From positions 372,001 through 436,000 of the forward strand of contig CAWJDQ010000001.1 of assembly GCA_963841695.1 (NCBI GenBank): a stretch of DNA of 64,000 nucleotides, in the 5' to 3' direction. The notes beneath the pieces are model-generated. The model did not search any database, was not told the DNA's origin, and saw nothing but the letters and a program-made list of their open reading frames with translations. This DNA is from RYN-230 sp963841695. GTDB lineage: Bacteria > Actinomycetota > Actinomycetes > Streptosporangiales > Streptosporangiaceae. Below, one piece after another: positions 27,162 through 35,011 of the stretch (its first letter is position 1; each line of letters opens with the position of its first letter). The position numbers and the translations under genes are program-made.

Positions 27162-28049
27162 ATGGCCCGAAGAGATCCGGCGGCGGCTCCGCCGCGCAAG
27201 AACCACCAGGCCAAGGCGGCCAAGGCAGGCCGGGCGGCCCAGCCGGCCCGGCTGCCGCGGCGGCTGTACGAGACCGAGCTCTACCGGCTCCAGGCCGAAC
27301 TGGTGAAGGCCCAGGAATGGGTCCGGGCCGAGAAGGCCCGGATTGTGGTGATCTTCGAAGGGCGGGACGCCGCGGGCAAGGGAAGCACGATCAAGCGCGT
27401 GGCCCAGTACCTCAACCCGCGGATCGCCCGGATCGCGGCCCTGCCCGCGCCGACCGACCGGGAGCAGTCCCAGTGGTACTTCCAGCGGTTCGTCGAGCAC
27501 CTGCCGGCCGGCGGGCAGATCATCCTGTTCGACCGGAGCTGGTACAACCGGGCCGGGGTCGAGCACGTCATGGGGTTCTGCACCAAGGAGGAGTACGCCC
27601 GTTTCCTGCATCAGTGCCCGCTGTTCGAGCGGATGCTCGTCGAAGACGGCATACTGCTGCGCAAGTACTGGTTCTCGGTCAGCGACGCCGAGCAGCAGGA
27701 GCGGTTCCGGTCCCGCCTGGAAGATCCCATGCGGCGGTGGAAGCTGTCTCCGATGGACCTGGAGTCGGTCACCCGGTGGGAGGACTACAGCCGGGCCAAG
27801 GACGAGATGATGCTGCACACCGACATCCCCGAGGCGCCCTGGTACGTCGTCGAGAGCGACGACAAGCGGCGGGCCCGGATCAACATGATCGCCCATCTGC
27901 TGACCACCATTCCCTACCACGACGTCCAGCGCTTGCCGCTGGCGCTGCCGCCGCGCCCGGCGGCCAAGGGTTACGTGCGGGTGCCGCGGGAGATGCAGAC
28001 CTACGTGCCGGACCATGCGGCGGCCCTGGAAGGACGCAGACATGACTGA
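27162..28049 (+). CDS. ppk2: polyphosphate kinase 2 (PPK2)
   Basis: 295 residues. Walker A GRDAAGKGSTIKR near residue 65, lid/Walker B region FDRSWYNRAGVEHVMGF near 125, and the C-terminal block WKLSPMDLESVTRWEDYSRAKD identify a PPK2 kinase, which phosphorylates nucleotides with polyphosphate or the reverse. GTP/GDP- versus AMP-type cannot be decided; the single PPK2 domain and the length fit class I. The N-terminus is Lys/Ala-rich, perhaps for polyphosphate or nucleic-acid contact. ATG 27162 follows a CAGGGGG motif at 11 bases; GTG 27129 is an alternative. Five bases separate it from a PsiE gene. Confidence 0.9.
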   Translation: MARRDPAAAPPRKNHQAKAAKAGRAAQPARLPRRLYETELYRLQAELVKAQEWVRAEKARIVVIFEGRDAAGKGSTIKRVAQYLNPRIARIAALPAPTDREQSQWYFQRFVEHLPAGGQIILFDRSWYNRAGVEHVMGFCTKEEYARFLHQCPLFERMLVEDGILLRKYWFSVSDAEQQERFRSRLEDPMRRWKLSPMDLESVTRWEDYSRAKDEMMLHTDIPEAPWYVVESDDKRRARINMIAHLLTTIPYHDVQRLPLALPPRPAAKGYVRVPREMQTYVPDHAAALEGRRHD

Positions 28050-28054
28050 CCGTC

Positions 28055-28657
28055 GTGGCTGAGAGCAGCGGGCCGGGGTCCGAGCCCGGGCCCGGGCCGG
28101 GGTCTGAGCCCGAGCCCGAGCCCGAGCACGGGTCCGGGTCCGGGTCCGGCCGCCCGGCCACGCGGCCCGCGGTCGCCGCCTCGATCTGGGGCCTGGAGCA
28201 CGCCCAGGACTTCGTCACCGTGGCCGTGGGCGTGGTGCTCATCGTCCTCGCCGCCACGCTGGCCGTTTACGGGGTGGTGGGCTTCGTCGAGGACGTGCAG
28301 AAGCACTCGATAACCACCGCCGCCACCAACCTGCTGGACCGGGTCCTGCTGGTGCTGATCCTGGTCGAGATCGTGCACACGGTCGTGCTGTCGCTGCGCG
28401 CGCACCGTCTCGCCGCGCAGCCGTTCATCGTGGTCGGGCTGGTCGCGGTGATCAGGCGGATCCTGTTCCTGCTCAGCAAGGAGAACAGCATTCCCACCAC
28501 CGAACTCGCCCTGCTCATCGGCATGGTGGTCGCGTTCGTGGCCGCCTACCTGGCGGTCAGTTTCTTCGAGAACAGCGGCGAGGACGAGGACAGCCCGCCG
28601 TCCCGGCACCTGGGGAAGAAGAACCCCACTGGTACTGTTAAGACATCAGGCGGCTGA
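28055..28657 (+). CDS. PsiE-type phosphate-starvation membrane protein
   Basis: 200 residues. An N-terminal low-complexity tail of Gly/Ser/Glu/Pro (hexanucleotide-type repeats at 28083-28147) precedes four membrane segments: FVTVAVGVVLIVLAATLAV, then LLDRVLLVLILVEIVHTVV, then FIVVGLVAVIRRILFL and a last helix AFVAAYLAVSFF. The pattern is that of the phosphate-starvation-inducible PsiE family, whose biochemical role is unknown. It is five bases downstream of PPK2, so both are probably made together, consistent with phosphate stress. GTG start. Confidence 0.78.
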   Translation: MAESSGPGSEPGPGPGSEPEPEPEHGSGSGSGRPATRPAVAASIWGLEHAQDFVTVAVGVVLIVLAATLAVYGVVGFVEDVQKHSITTAATNLLDRVLLVLILVEIVHTVVLSLRAHRLAAQPFIVVGLVAVIRRILFLLSKENSIPTTELALLIGMVVAFVAAYLAVSFFENSGEDEDSPPSRHLGKKNPTGTVKTSGG

Positions 28658-28702
28658 AGATGCCGCCACTTCCGCGGGCGAGTGGCCCGCGTGGTCGCAT
28701 CT
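28658..28702 (+). promoter_or_regulatory. long hairpin in the DEAD-box helicase leader
   Basis: Outer stem AGATGC (28658-28663) pairs with GCATCT (28697-28702), a CCA/TGG pair lies inside, and a perfect inner stem CGCGGGC (28673-28679) pairs with GCCCGCG (28685-28691) around a GAGTG loop. It begins at the base after the psiE stop. There is no U tract, so it is more likely a leader structure than an intrinsic terminator. Confidence 0.55.
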
Positions 28703-28731
28703 GTGAGCAGTCCGCTTCCCGGTGAGCCTGG

Positions 28732-31257
28732 TTGAGCCCGCGTGGCTGGAGAACCTGGTTCGCCGCTGTCGTGACGCTGGTCCCGCGGCGCGGCCCCCGA
28801 ATCATGGATGGAGCTCACCGTGCCCCAGCGCCCCCCTGCCCCCGGATCCGGCCCGTCTGCCGGTCACCGGCGGCGCAGGCGGCCCGCCCCGGCCGGTCGG
28901 CCAGCCCGCGCAGGCCCTCTCACCAGGGCCGCCCGCGCCAGGCCGCCCCGCCCCGCCCCCGTGAGTCCGAGCTCGAGCGCGCGCTGAACGCCGCGCTCAG
29001 CGCGCCCGCCCCGGCCGAGGCCACGTTCGCCGAGCTCGGCCTGCCCGGCCCGCTGGTCGCCGCGCTCGCCGAGCAGGGCATCACCGCCCCGTTCGCCATC
29101 CAGGCCCGGGCCCTGCCCGACGCGCTGGCCGGGCGGGACGTCCTGGGCCGCGCCCAGACCGGGTCAGGTAAGACCCTGGCCTTCGGCCTGCCCCTGCTGG
29201 CCCGGCTGGCCCAGGGCAGCGGTAACCGCCAGCCCCGCGCCCCGCGCGGGCTGGTCCTGGTCCCGACCCGGGAACTGGCCCGGCAGGTCGCCGAGGTGCT
29301 GGCCCCACTGGGCCGCCGGATCGGCGTGCGGGTCACCACCGTGTACGGCGGCGCCCCGATGGGCCGGCAGATCGAGCAGCTGGCGCGCGGCGTGGACATC
29401 GTCGTCGCCACGCCCGGCCGGCTCATCGACCTGATCGGGCGGCGCGCAGCCAGCCTCGCCCAGGTCGAGATCGCCGTGCTGGACGAGGCCGATCACATGG
29501 CCGACCTGGGCTTCATGCCGGCCGTGACCGAACTGCTCGACGCGACACCGCGGGACGGGCAGCGGCTGCTGTTCTCGGCCACGCTGGACCGGGACGTGGA
29601 CCGGCTGGTCACCGCCTACCTGACCGACCCGGCGCTGCACGCCGTGGCCCCGGTGGACGAGCCCGGCCAGGCCGCGGACCACCAGGTGTTCGTCCTGCCC
29701 GCCGCGGACAAGGTGGAGATCGCCGCCGAGATCGCCGCCCGGCCGGACCGCACCCTGTTCTTCGTCCGGACCAAGCACGGCGCGGACCGGCTGGCCAAGC
29801 AGCTCACCCGGGCCGGCGTTGAGGCGGGCGCCATCCACGGCGACCTGAGCCAGAACCAGCGCCAGCGCGCCCTGGACGGGTTCGCGGCCGGCTACCCGCG
29901 GGTGCTGGTCGCCACCGACGTCGCCGCCCGCGGGCTGCACATCGACGACGTCGGCCTGGTCGTGCACTTCGACCCGCCGAACGACCACAAGGACTACCTG
30001 CACCGCTCGGGCCGCACCGGCCGGGCCGGCGCGACCGGGACCGTGCTCGCGCTCGTCGATCCCGCCCAGGCCCGCGAGGTCGCGCGGCTGCAGGAGGCGG
30101 CCGGGATCAGCCCGGCCCGGCACCAGGTCCAGCCGGGCGCACCGGCGGTCCGGGACATCGCGACGTCCGGGACGCCGATCCCGCCGCCGCCGCCCCGGCC
30201 CGAGCGTGCGGCCAGCGCGCGGCCGGCCAGCCCGGCCGGGCCGGCCTGGCCGCAGCGGCCGCAACCGGTCTGGCCGCCCGCGGTCCGGGACCAGCCGGGC
30301 AGCCAGCCGGGACTCCCGCGGCCGTCCGGGCCGGACACGGCTGCCCGAAGCCAGCTAGCTCAGTCACCCGCCGGTGTCCTTGCCGATCACGGGCGGCCGT
30401 GCAACGATCCGAGTACGTGGCCGCTGGCCGCGCACTCTCGCAGCCAGGACTACGCAGCACTGGGAGCGCCCGTTGGCACAGCCCGGCCCGCGGTGACCGC
30501 CGCACCTGCCCAGGATGCCCGCCTGCGCGGCGAGCCGGTGGCGCGCGCCGTGTTCGTGGGGCTGCCCGCCCGGTACGACCGGCTCGCCTACCTGCTCTCG
30601 ATGGGCCAGGACCGGCGCTGGCGGCGCGAGGTGGTGCGCCGGACCGCGGCCGGCCAGCCCGGCCTGGCGCTGGACGTGGCCACCGGCCCGGCCGGGATCG
30701 CCCTGGCGGTCGCGGCCCGGACCGGGGCCAACGTGGTCGGGGTCAACCTGAACGAGCCCATGCTCCGCGCGGGCGTGGCCCGGACCCGGCGTCCCGGCGG
30801 CCGCGGCCGGGTCAGGCTCACCGTGGGCCGGGCGGATGACCTCCCGTTCCCGGACGCCACCTTCGACGCGGTGACCTTCTCGTATCTGCTCCGCTACGTG
30901 GACGATCCCGCCGCGACCATCGCCGAGATGGCCCGCACCCTGCGTCCCGGCGGGACCCTGGCCAGCCTGGAGTTCTACGTGCCGCCGCAGCCCGCGTGGC
31001 GGCTGGCCTGGTGGTGCTACACCCGGCTGGCCCTGCCGGTGCTCGGCGCGCTGACCGGCGGTGCGGCCTGGTACCGGGTCGGCCGCTTCCTCGGGCCCAG
31101 CATCTCCGTGCACTACCGCAGGCACTCCCTCGACGATCACATCGCGGCCTGGCGGGCGGCGGGACTGACCGACATCGGGGTCAGCGTGATGAGCCTGGGC
31201 GGCGGGCTGGTGATGTGGGCACGCAAGGCCGCCGCGGCCCCGGGATCCGTTTCGTGA
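28732..31257 (+). CDS. DEAD-box RNA helicase in frame with a SAM methyltransferase
   Basis: Helicase part, about residues 90-480: Q motif AELGLPGPLVAALAEQGI, Walker A RAQTGSGKTLAFG, PTRELARQV, VLDEADHMADLGFMP, LFSATLDRD and HRSGRTGRAGATG, so all core motifs are intact. A Pro/Ala/Arg-rich linker of about 100 residues then leads without a stop into a complete methyltransferase (separate entry). Either a true fusion or a lost stop explains this. The start is uncertain: TTG 28732 and ATG 28804 are in frame, while GTG 28820, with the best ribosome site (GGAG six bases away), is out of frame and would need an indel. Helicases of this class unwind RNA during cold or ribosome assembly. Confidence 0.8.
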   Translation: MSPRGWRTWFAAVVTLVPRRGPRIMDGAHRAPAPPCPRIRPVCRSPAAQAARPGRSASPRRPSHQGRPRQAAPPRPRESELERALNAALSAPAPAEATFAELGLPGPLVAALAEQGITAPFAIQARALPDALAGRDVLGRAQTGSGKTLAFGLPLLARLAQGSGNRQPRAPRGLVLVPTRELARQVAEVLAPLGRRIGVRVTTVYGGAPMGRQIEQLARGVDIVVATPGRLIDLIGRRAASLAQVEIAVLDEADHMADLGFMPAVTELLDATPRDGQRLLFSATLDRDVDRLVTAYLTDPALHAVAPVDEPGQAADHQVFVLPAADKVEIAAEIAARPDRTLFFVRTKHGADRLAKQLTRAGVEAGAIHGDLSQNQRQRALDGFAAGYPRVLVATDVAARGLHIDDVGLVVHFDPPNDHKDYLHRSGRTGRAGATGTVLALVDPAQAREVARLQEAAGISPARHQVQPGAPAVRDIATSGTPIPPPPPRPERAASARPASPAGPAWPQRPQPVWPPAVRDQPGSQPGLPRPSGPDTAARSQLAQSPAGVLADHGRPCNDPSTWPLAAHSRSQDYAALGAPVGTARPAVTAAPAQDARLRGEPVARAVFVGLPARYDRLAYLLSMGQDRRWRREVVRRTAAGQPGLALDVATGPAGIALAVAARTGANVVGVNLNEPMLRAGVARTRRPGGRGRVRLTVGRADDLPFPDATFDAVTFSYLLRYVDDPAATIAEMARTLRPGGTLASLEFYVPPQPAWRLAWWCYTRLALPVLGALTGGAAWYRVGRFLGPSISVHYRRHSLDDHIAAWRAAGLTDIGVSVMSLGGGLVMWARKAAAAPGSVS
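30493..31257 (+). CDS. class I SAM methyltransferase (UbiE/MenG-like)
   Basis: Likely original gene, 254 residues from an in-frame GTG. ARYDRLAYLLSMGQDRRWR is the usual UbiE/MenG-type beginning, LALDVATGPAGIALAVA the SAM-binding loop, GRADDLPFPDATFDAVTFS and LLRYVDDPA the following motifs. It should methylate a quinone precursor or another lipid. It is translationally coupled to a membrane protein (GTGA) and then to a geranylgeranyl-reductase-like flavoprotein, a trio that suggests isoprenoid quinone or lipid modification. Upstream it is joined in frame to the helicase. Confidence 0.75.
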   Translation: MTAAPAQDARLRGEPVARAVFVGLPARYDRLAYLLSMGQDRRWRREVVRRTAAGQPGLALDVATGPAGIALAVAARTGANVVGVNLNEPMLRAGVARTRRPGGRGRVRLTVGRADDLPFPDATFDAVTFSYLLRYVDDPAATIAEMARTLRPGGTLASLEFYVPPQPAWRLAWWCYTRLALPVLGALTGGAAWYRVGRFLGPSISVHYRRHSLDDHIAAWRAAGLTDIGVSVMSLGGGLVMWARKAAAAPGSVS

Positions 31258-31994
31258 GCTCGCGCACGGACAGGGCGGGGACCGACAAGACCGCGTTCTA
31301 CGCGCTGGGCCGCGGTACCGGCGGGTTCCGGGACTGGCTCACGCTGCTGCACCCCCCGTACACGCTGTGGCACCTGTCCTACGTGGCGGTCGGGGCGGCG
31401 CTGGTGCCGGACCCGGTGCTGTGGCGGCTCGGCGCCACCCTGCTGGCGTTCTTCCTGGCCGTGGGTGTCGGCGCGCACGCGCTCGACGAGCTCAACGGCC
31501 GGCCGCTGAGCACCGGCATCAGCAGCGTGGTCCTGGTCATCACGGCCGCGGTGTCCATCGCCATCGCGATCGTGATGGGCCTGATCGGCGGCGGCCTGCG
31601 GCTGCTCCCGTTCGTGATCCTGGGCGCGATCCTGGTCTGCGGGTACAACCTGGAACTGCTCGGCGGCCTGCTGCACAGCGATTTCTGGTTCGGCGCGGCC
31701 TGGGGCGCGTTCCCGGTCCTGGTCGGGGGCTACGCACAGCACTGGACGCTGCCGCCGGCCGTGCTGGTCGCCGCGGCGGCCGCGTTCTTCCTGTCCATGG
31801 GCCAGCGCTCACTGAGCACCCCGGCCCGGGCCCTGCGCCGCCGGATCGCCTCGGTGTCGGTCCGGGTCACCTGGCGCGACGGCAGCCAGCAGGAACTGGG
31901 CCGGGCCGACCTGCTGGCCCCGCTGGAGCGCGGGCTCCGCTACTTCACCTGGGCCACCGGGACGCTGGCCGTCGCGCTCGTGATCGCCCGGTGA
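31254..31994 (+). CDS. integral membrane protein of unknown function
   Basis: 246 residues, about seven membrane helices from residue 38 (LWHLSYVAVGAALVPD) to about 185, then a soluble tail ending in one more hydrophobic stretch. Charged Asp/His residues sit next to helix ends (GAHALDELNGRP). No known family recognised; similar proteins in this position next to a methyltransferase and a flavin reductase are, as I recall, common in actinobacteria. GTG overlaps the methyltransferase stop and its own stop overlaps the reductase GTG, so the three are made together. Confidence 0.72.
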   Translation: MSSRTDRAGTDKTAFYALGRGTGGFRDWLTLLHPPYTLWHLSYVAVGAALVPDPVLWRLGATLLAFFLAVGVGAHALDELNGRPLSTGISSVVLVITAAVSIAIAIVMGLIGGGLRLLPFVILGAILVCGYNLELLGGLLHSDFWFGAAWGAFPVLVGGYAQHWTLPPAVLVAAAAAFFLSMGQRSLSTPARALRRRIASVSVRVTWRDGSQQELGRADLLAPLERGLRYFTWATGTLAVALVIAR

Positions 31995-33340
31995 ACACTC
32001 CCGGGTTCGACGTCGTGGTGGCCGGCGCCGGCGCCGGCAGCGTGGCCGCGCTGGTGCTGGCCCGGGCCGGCGCCCGCGTGGCCCTGGTGGACAAGGCGGC
32101 CTTCCCCCGCGACAAGGCATGCGGTGACCTGATCGGCCCGCGCGGCGTGGGGCTGCTCGACGAGCTGCGGGTGTCCGTGCCGGACGCCGGGCAGGGCGCA
32201 GACCTGCTGGTCGTGGGGCCGTCCGGGCACCGGTCGCGGCTGCCGGCCTTCCGCGGCCGGACCTACCCGGGACACGGGGTGGTCATCCCCCGGGTCGTGC
32301 TGGACGACGCGCTCCGCACGGCCGCCCTGGAGGCGGGCGCGGAACCGGTCCGGGCCCGGATCAGCGGGGTGGACCGGGAGCCCGGCGGCCCGGTCCGGGC
32401 GCTGATCAGCAGCGACGGGCGGCGAATCGCCGCGGACGCGTTCATCGGCGCCGACGGCGCGCTCAGCCCGGTGGCCCGGCTGGCCGGGATGCTCGACCCG
32501 GACCGCGCCCTGTGGGGCTTCGCCATCCGAGCGTACGTCCCGGCCGAGGTGCCGCTGCCGCTGCTGGTCCTGCTGGACCAGGCGCCGTGGCGGATCTACC
32601 CGGGGTACGGCTGGCTCTTCCCCGGCGCGGCCGGGCAGGCCAACGTGGGCATCGGGGTCGGCCTGGGTACCCGACGCCGCCCGGCCCGGCTGCGCAGCGA
32701 CCTGGCCCGGTTCGCCACCATGCTGCGGACGTCGGGCGACCTGGCCCCGGAGGCCGGTACCGGGCCGGTGACCGGCGGCTGGCTGCGGATGGGCGGTACC
32801 GGGACCCCGCCGGCGGCCGGGAACCTGCTGCTCGCCGGCGACGCGGCCGGGCTGATCAACCCGCTGCAGGGCGAGGGCATCGGCCCGGCCATGGTCAGCG
32901 CCCGGCTGGCCGCAGAGTGCCTGCTGGCGGGCCCCGGGCAGGCGGCCGCCGCCTACACCGAGGCGGTCACGGCCGCGTTCGGGCCGTACCTGCCCGGGGC
33001 CGCGGCGCTCCAGGCCAGCCTGCTGCGCCGCCCGCGCGCCGCGTCGGCCGCGGTACGGCTGCTCACCGCGCCCGGGATCCGCCGGGTGCTGGCCGGCACC
33101 TGGTCGCTGTACTGGAACGGCCTGGCGGACGGGGCCAGCCCGCGGCCGGCCGCGTGGACCGCGGCCGCGGTCCAGCAGGTGGCCAGCCGCCTGGGCCGCC
33201 GCTGGCCCGCCACCAGCCAGGAGCTCCGCGGCCCGGACCTGGCCGGCCTGGGCCCGGCCGCCCCGGATGCTGACGGCCAGCACCCCGAACGCCAGGACCT
33301 GGTTACTTCACCCGCCAGGGATGACGCGCGGCCGTCGTGA
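31991..33340 (+). CDS. geranylgeranyl reductase-like FAD oxidoreductase
   Basis: 449 residues. FAD-binding start DVVVAGAGAGSVAALVLARAG, the CGDLIGPRGV loop near residue 45 typical of geranylgeranyl reductases, IGADGALSPVAR near 157 and LLAGDAAGLINPLQGEGIGPA near 280. The family saturates double bonds of isoprenoid chains (menaquinone, lipids, chlorophyll side chain). With a UbiE/MenG-like methyltransferase and a membrane protein coupled upstream, partial saturation of the menaquinone chain is a good hypothesis. The C-terminal 40 residues are low complexity. GTG overlaps the previous stop. Confidence 0.85.
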   Translation: MNTPGFDVVVAGAGAGSVAALVLARAGARVALVDKAAFPRDKACGDLIGPRGVGLLDELRVSVPDAGQGADLLVVGPSGHRSRLPAFRGRTYPGHGVVIPRVVLDDALRTAALEAGAEPVRARISGVDREPGGPVRALISSDGRRIAADAFIGADGALSPVARLAGMLDPDRALWGFAIRAYVPAEVPLPLLVLLDQAPWRIYPGYGWLFPGAAGQANVGIGVGLGTRRRPARLRSDLARFATMLRTSGDLAPEAGTGPVTGGWLRMGGTGTPPAAGNLLLAGDAAGLINPLQGEGIGPAMVSARLAAECLLAGPGQAAAAYTEAVTAAFGPYLPGAAALQASLLRRPRAASAAVRLLTAPGIRRVLAGTWSLYWNGLADGASPRPAAWTAAAVQQVASRLGRRWPATSQELRGPDLAGLGPAAPDADGQHPERQDLVTSPARDDARPS

Positions 33341-33379
33341 CCTGATTGGCTCGTGGCCAGGCCCCCCCGGGGAGGAACC

Positions 33380-34975
33380 GTGGCCACAGCCACCAAGCCC
33401 GGCGCCCCGGGCGGCGCCGGTCCGGGCACGGCACCGCGCCAGGCGGGCCTGGTCCTGCTGGCGCTGATCGTGGTGGCCGCGGTCGCGAACCTGAACCTCA
33501 CCGTGGCCAACGTCGCGCTGCCGGACATCGGCCGGGCCTTCGATGCCGGGCAGACCGCGCTCGACGTGATCGCCATCGGCTACTCGCTCGGCCTGGCCGG
33601 ATCGGTGCTCTACCTCGGGGCGGTGGGCGACCGCTACGGCCGCCGGATGATGCTCGTGCTGGGCGTGCTGCTGTCGGTGCCGGCCTGCCTGATGGCGGCC
33701 TACGCCCCGGACGCCGGCCTGCTGGTGGCCGGCCGCCTGCTCGGCGGGATCTCGGCCGGCATGGCCTACCCCACGACCCTGGCCCTGATCACCGCTCTGT
33801 GGTCGGGACGCGCCCGGGTCAGGGCCATCGCGCTGTGGTCCGGTATCGGCGGCGCGATCACCGCCCTCGGGCCGCTGCTGGCCGGGCTGGCCCTGCAGCA
33901 CTTCTGGTGGGGATCGGCGTTCCTGCTCACCCTGCCGCTGGCGGTGGTGGCCCTGATCCTGGCGCTGGCCTGCGTGCCGTCACACGTCAACGAGACCACC
34001 GACCCGGTTGACCATCTGGGCGGGGTGCTGTCGATGGTTTTCGTTGCGGCCCTGGTGATCACCATCAACTTCGCGCCCGTGCCGGGAGCGGGAGCGCTCG
34101 CCCTCGGCACGGCCGTGGTCGCGCTGGCCGCGGGCGCAGGGTTCTTCGTCCGCCAGCGCCGGGCCCGCCATCCCCTCTACGACCTGCACGTGGCCGGGCG
34201 GCGGATCTTCTGGGTGGCGGCGGTCGGCGGCATCATCGTGTTCGGGTCGCTGATGGGCGCGATCTTCGTGGGCCAGCAGTACCTGCAGGACGTGCTGGGC
34301 TACTCGCCGCTGTCCGCCGGGCTGGCGATCCTCCCGGCGGCCGTCTGCATGGTGGCCTTCGCGCCGCTGTCCGCCCGGCTCGTGCATGCCCGCGGATCGG
34401 GCTTCACGCTGCTCAGCGGGTACGTATTCTGCCTGCTCAGCTTCCTGACCATGCTGCTGCTGTGGAAGCAGGGCAGCGCGTACTGGGTCGTCGGGCTGGC
34501 CTTCGCCTTCCTGGGCGCCGGGGTCGGGCTGGCGGGCACGCCGGCCTCGCACTCGCTGACCAGCTCCGTCCCCACCCGCCGGGCCGGGATGGCCTCCGGC
34601 ACCGCCGACCTGCAGCGCGACCTGGGCGGCGCGATCATGCAGTCGATCCTGGGCGCGCTGCTCACGGCCGGCTACGCCAGCGCGGTCGCCCGGGAGGTGG
34701 CCAGTGCCCCCGACCGCGGCAAGATCACCAGCAGCGTGCAGAACCAGCTGCAGAAGTCCTACGCCGGGGCCCAGGAGGTCGCGCAGCGCTACCCGCAGTA
34801 CGCCAGCAAGATCACCGCCGCGGCCAGGAGCGCGTTCCTGTCCGGCGACGACTGGGCGTACACGGCCGCCATCCTCGGCGTGCTGCTGGGCGCGGCGCTG
34901 GTGTTCGCGCTGTTCCCGCGCCAGCCGGCCGAAATCGAGCTGCTGGCCCGCTACCAGGCGGAAGACCAGGGCTAA
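33380..34975 (+). CDS. MFS drug exporter, DHA2 (14-helix) type
   Basis: 531 residues. Motif A-like DRYGRRMMLVLGV near residue 85, motif C region AITALGPLLAGLALQHFWW near 155, and about 14 hydrophobic segments ending with WAYTAAILGVLLGAALVFAL. The VTVANVALPDIGRAF-like sequence in helix 1 (TVANVALPDIGRAF) fits DHA2 multidrug exporters using proton exchange. GTG 33380 follows GGAGG at a four-base spacing, so it is preferred to the earlier in-frame start at 33353. A 39-base gap separates it from the preceding reductase gene. Substrate unknown. Confidence 0.88.
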   Translation: MATATKPGAPGGAGPGTAPRQAGLVLLALIVVAAVANLNLTVANVALPDIGRAFDAGQTALDVIAIGYSLGLAGSVLYLGAVGDRYGRRMMLVLGVLLSVPACLMAAYAPDAGLLVAGRLLGGISAGMAYPTTLALITALWSGRARVRAIALWSGIGGAITALGPLLAGLALQHFWWGSAFLLTLPLAVVALILALACVPSHVNETTDPVDHLGGVLSMVFVAALVITINFAPVPGAGALALGTAVVALAAGAGFFVRQRRARHPLYDLHVAGRRIFWVAAVGGIIVFGSLMGAIFVGQQYLQDVLGYSPLSAGLAILPAAVCMVAFAPLSARLVHARGSGFTLLSGYVFCLLSFLTMLLLWKQGSAYWVVGLAFAFLGAGVGLAGTPASHSLTSSVPTRRAGMASGTADLQRDLGGAIMQSILGALLTAGYASAVAREVASAPDRGKITSSVQNQLQKSYAGAQEVAQRYPQYASKITAAARSAFLSGDDWAYTAAILGVLLGAALVFALFPRQPAEIELLARYQAEDQG

Positions 34976-34981
34976 TGCTCA

Positions 34982-35011
34982 GGACCGGGCTGGCTGGGAC
35001 CGGGCTGGCTA
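34982..35011. repeat. 15-bp tandem duplication in a convergent gap
   Basis: Two units of GGACCGGGCTGGCTG/A between the convergent MFS exporter and L,D-transpeptidase genes. Same 15-base period as the minisatellites elsewhere in the window. Confidence 0.7.

Noticed and set aside
34032..34050. Exact 19-base match with 58112-58130 (CGATGGTTTTCGTTGCGGC) in the MFS and cobS genes
   Set aside because: Both encode MVFVAA in membrane helices in the same frame; no flanking identity, inverted ends or other copies, so codon coincidence is likely although AT-rich codons are rare here.
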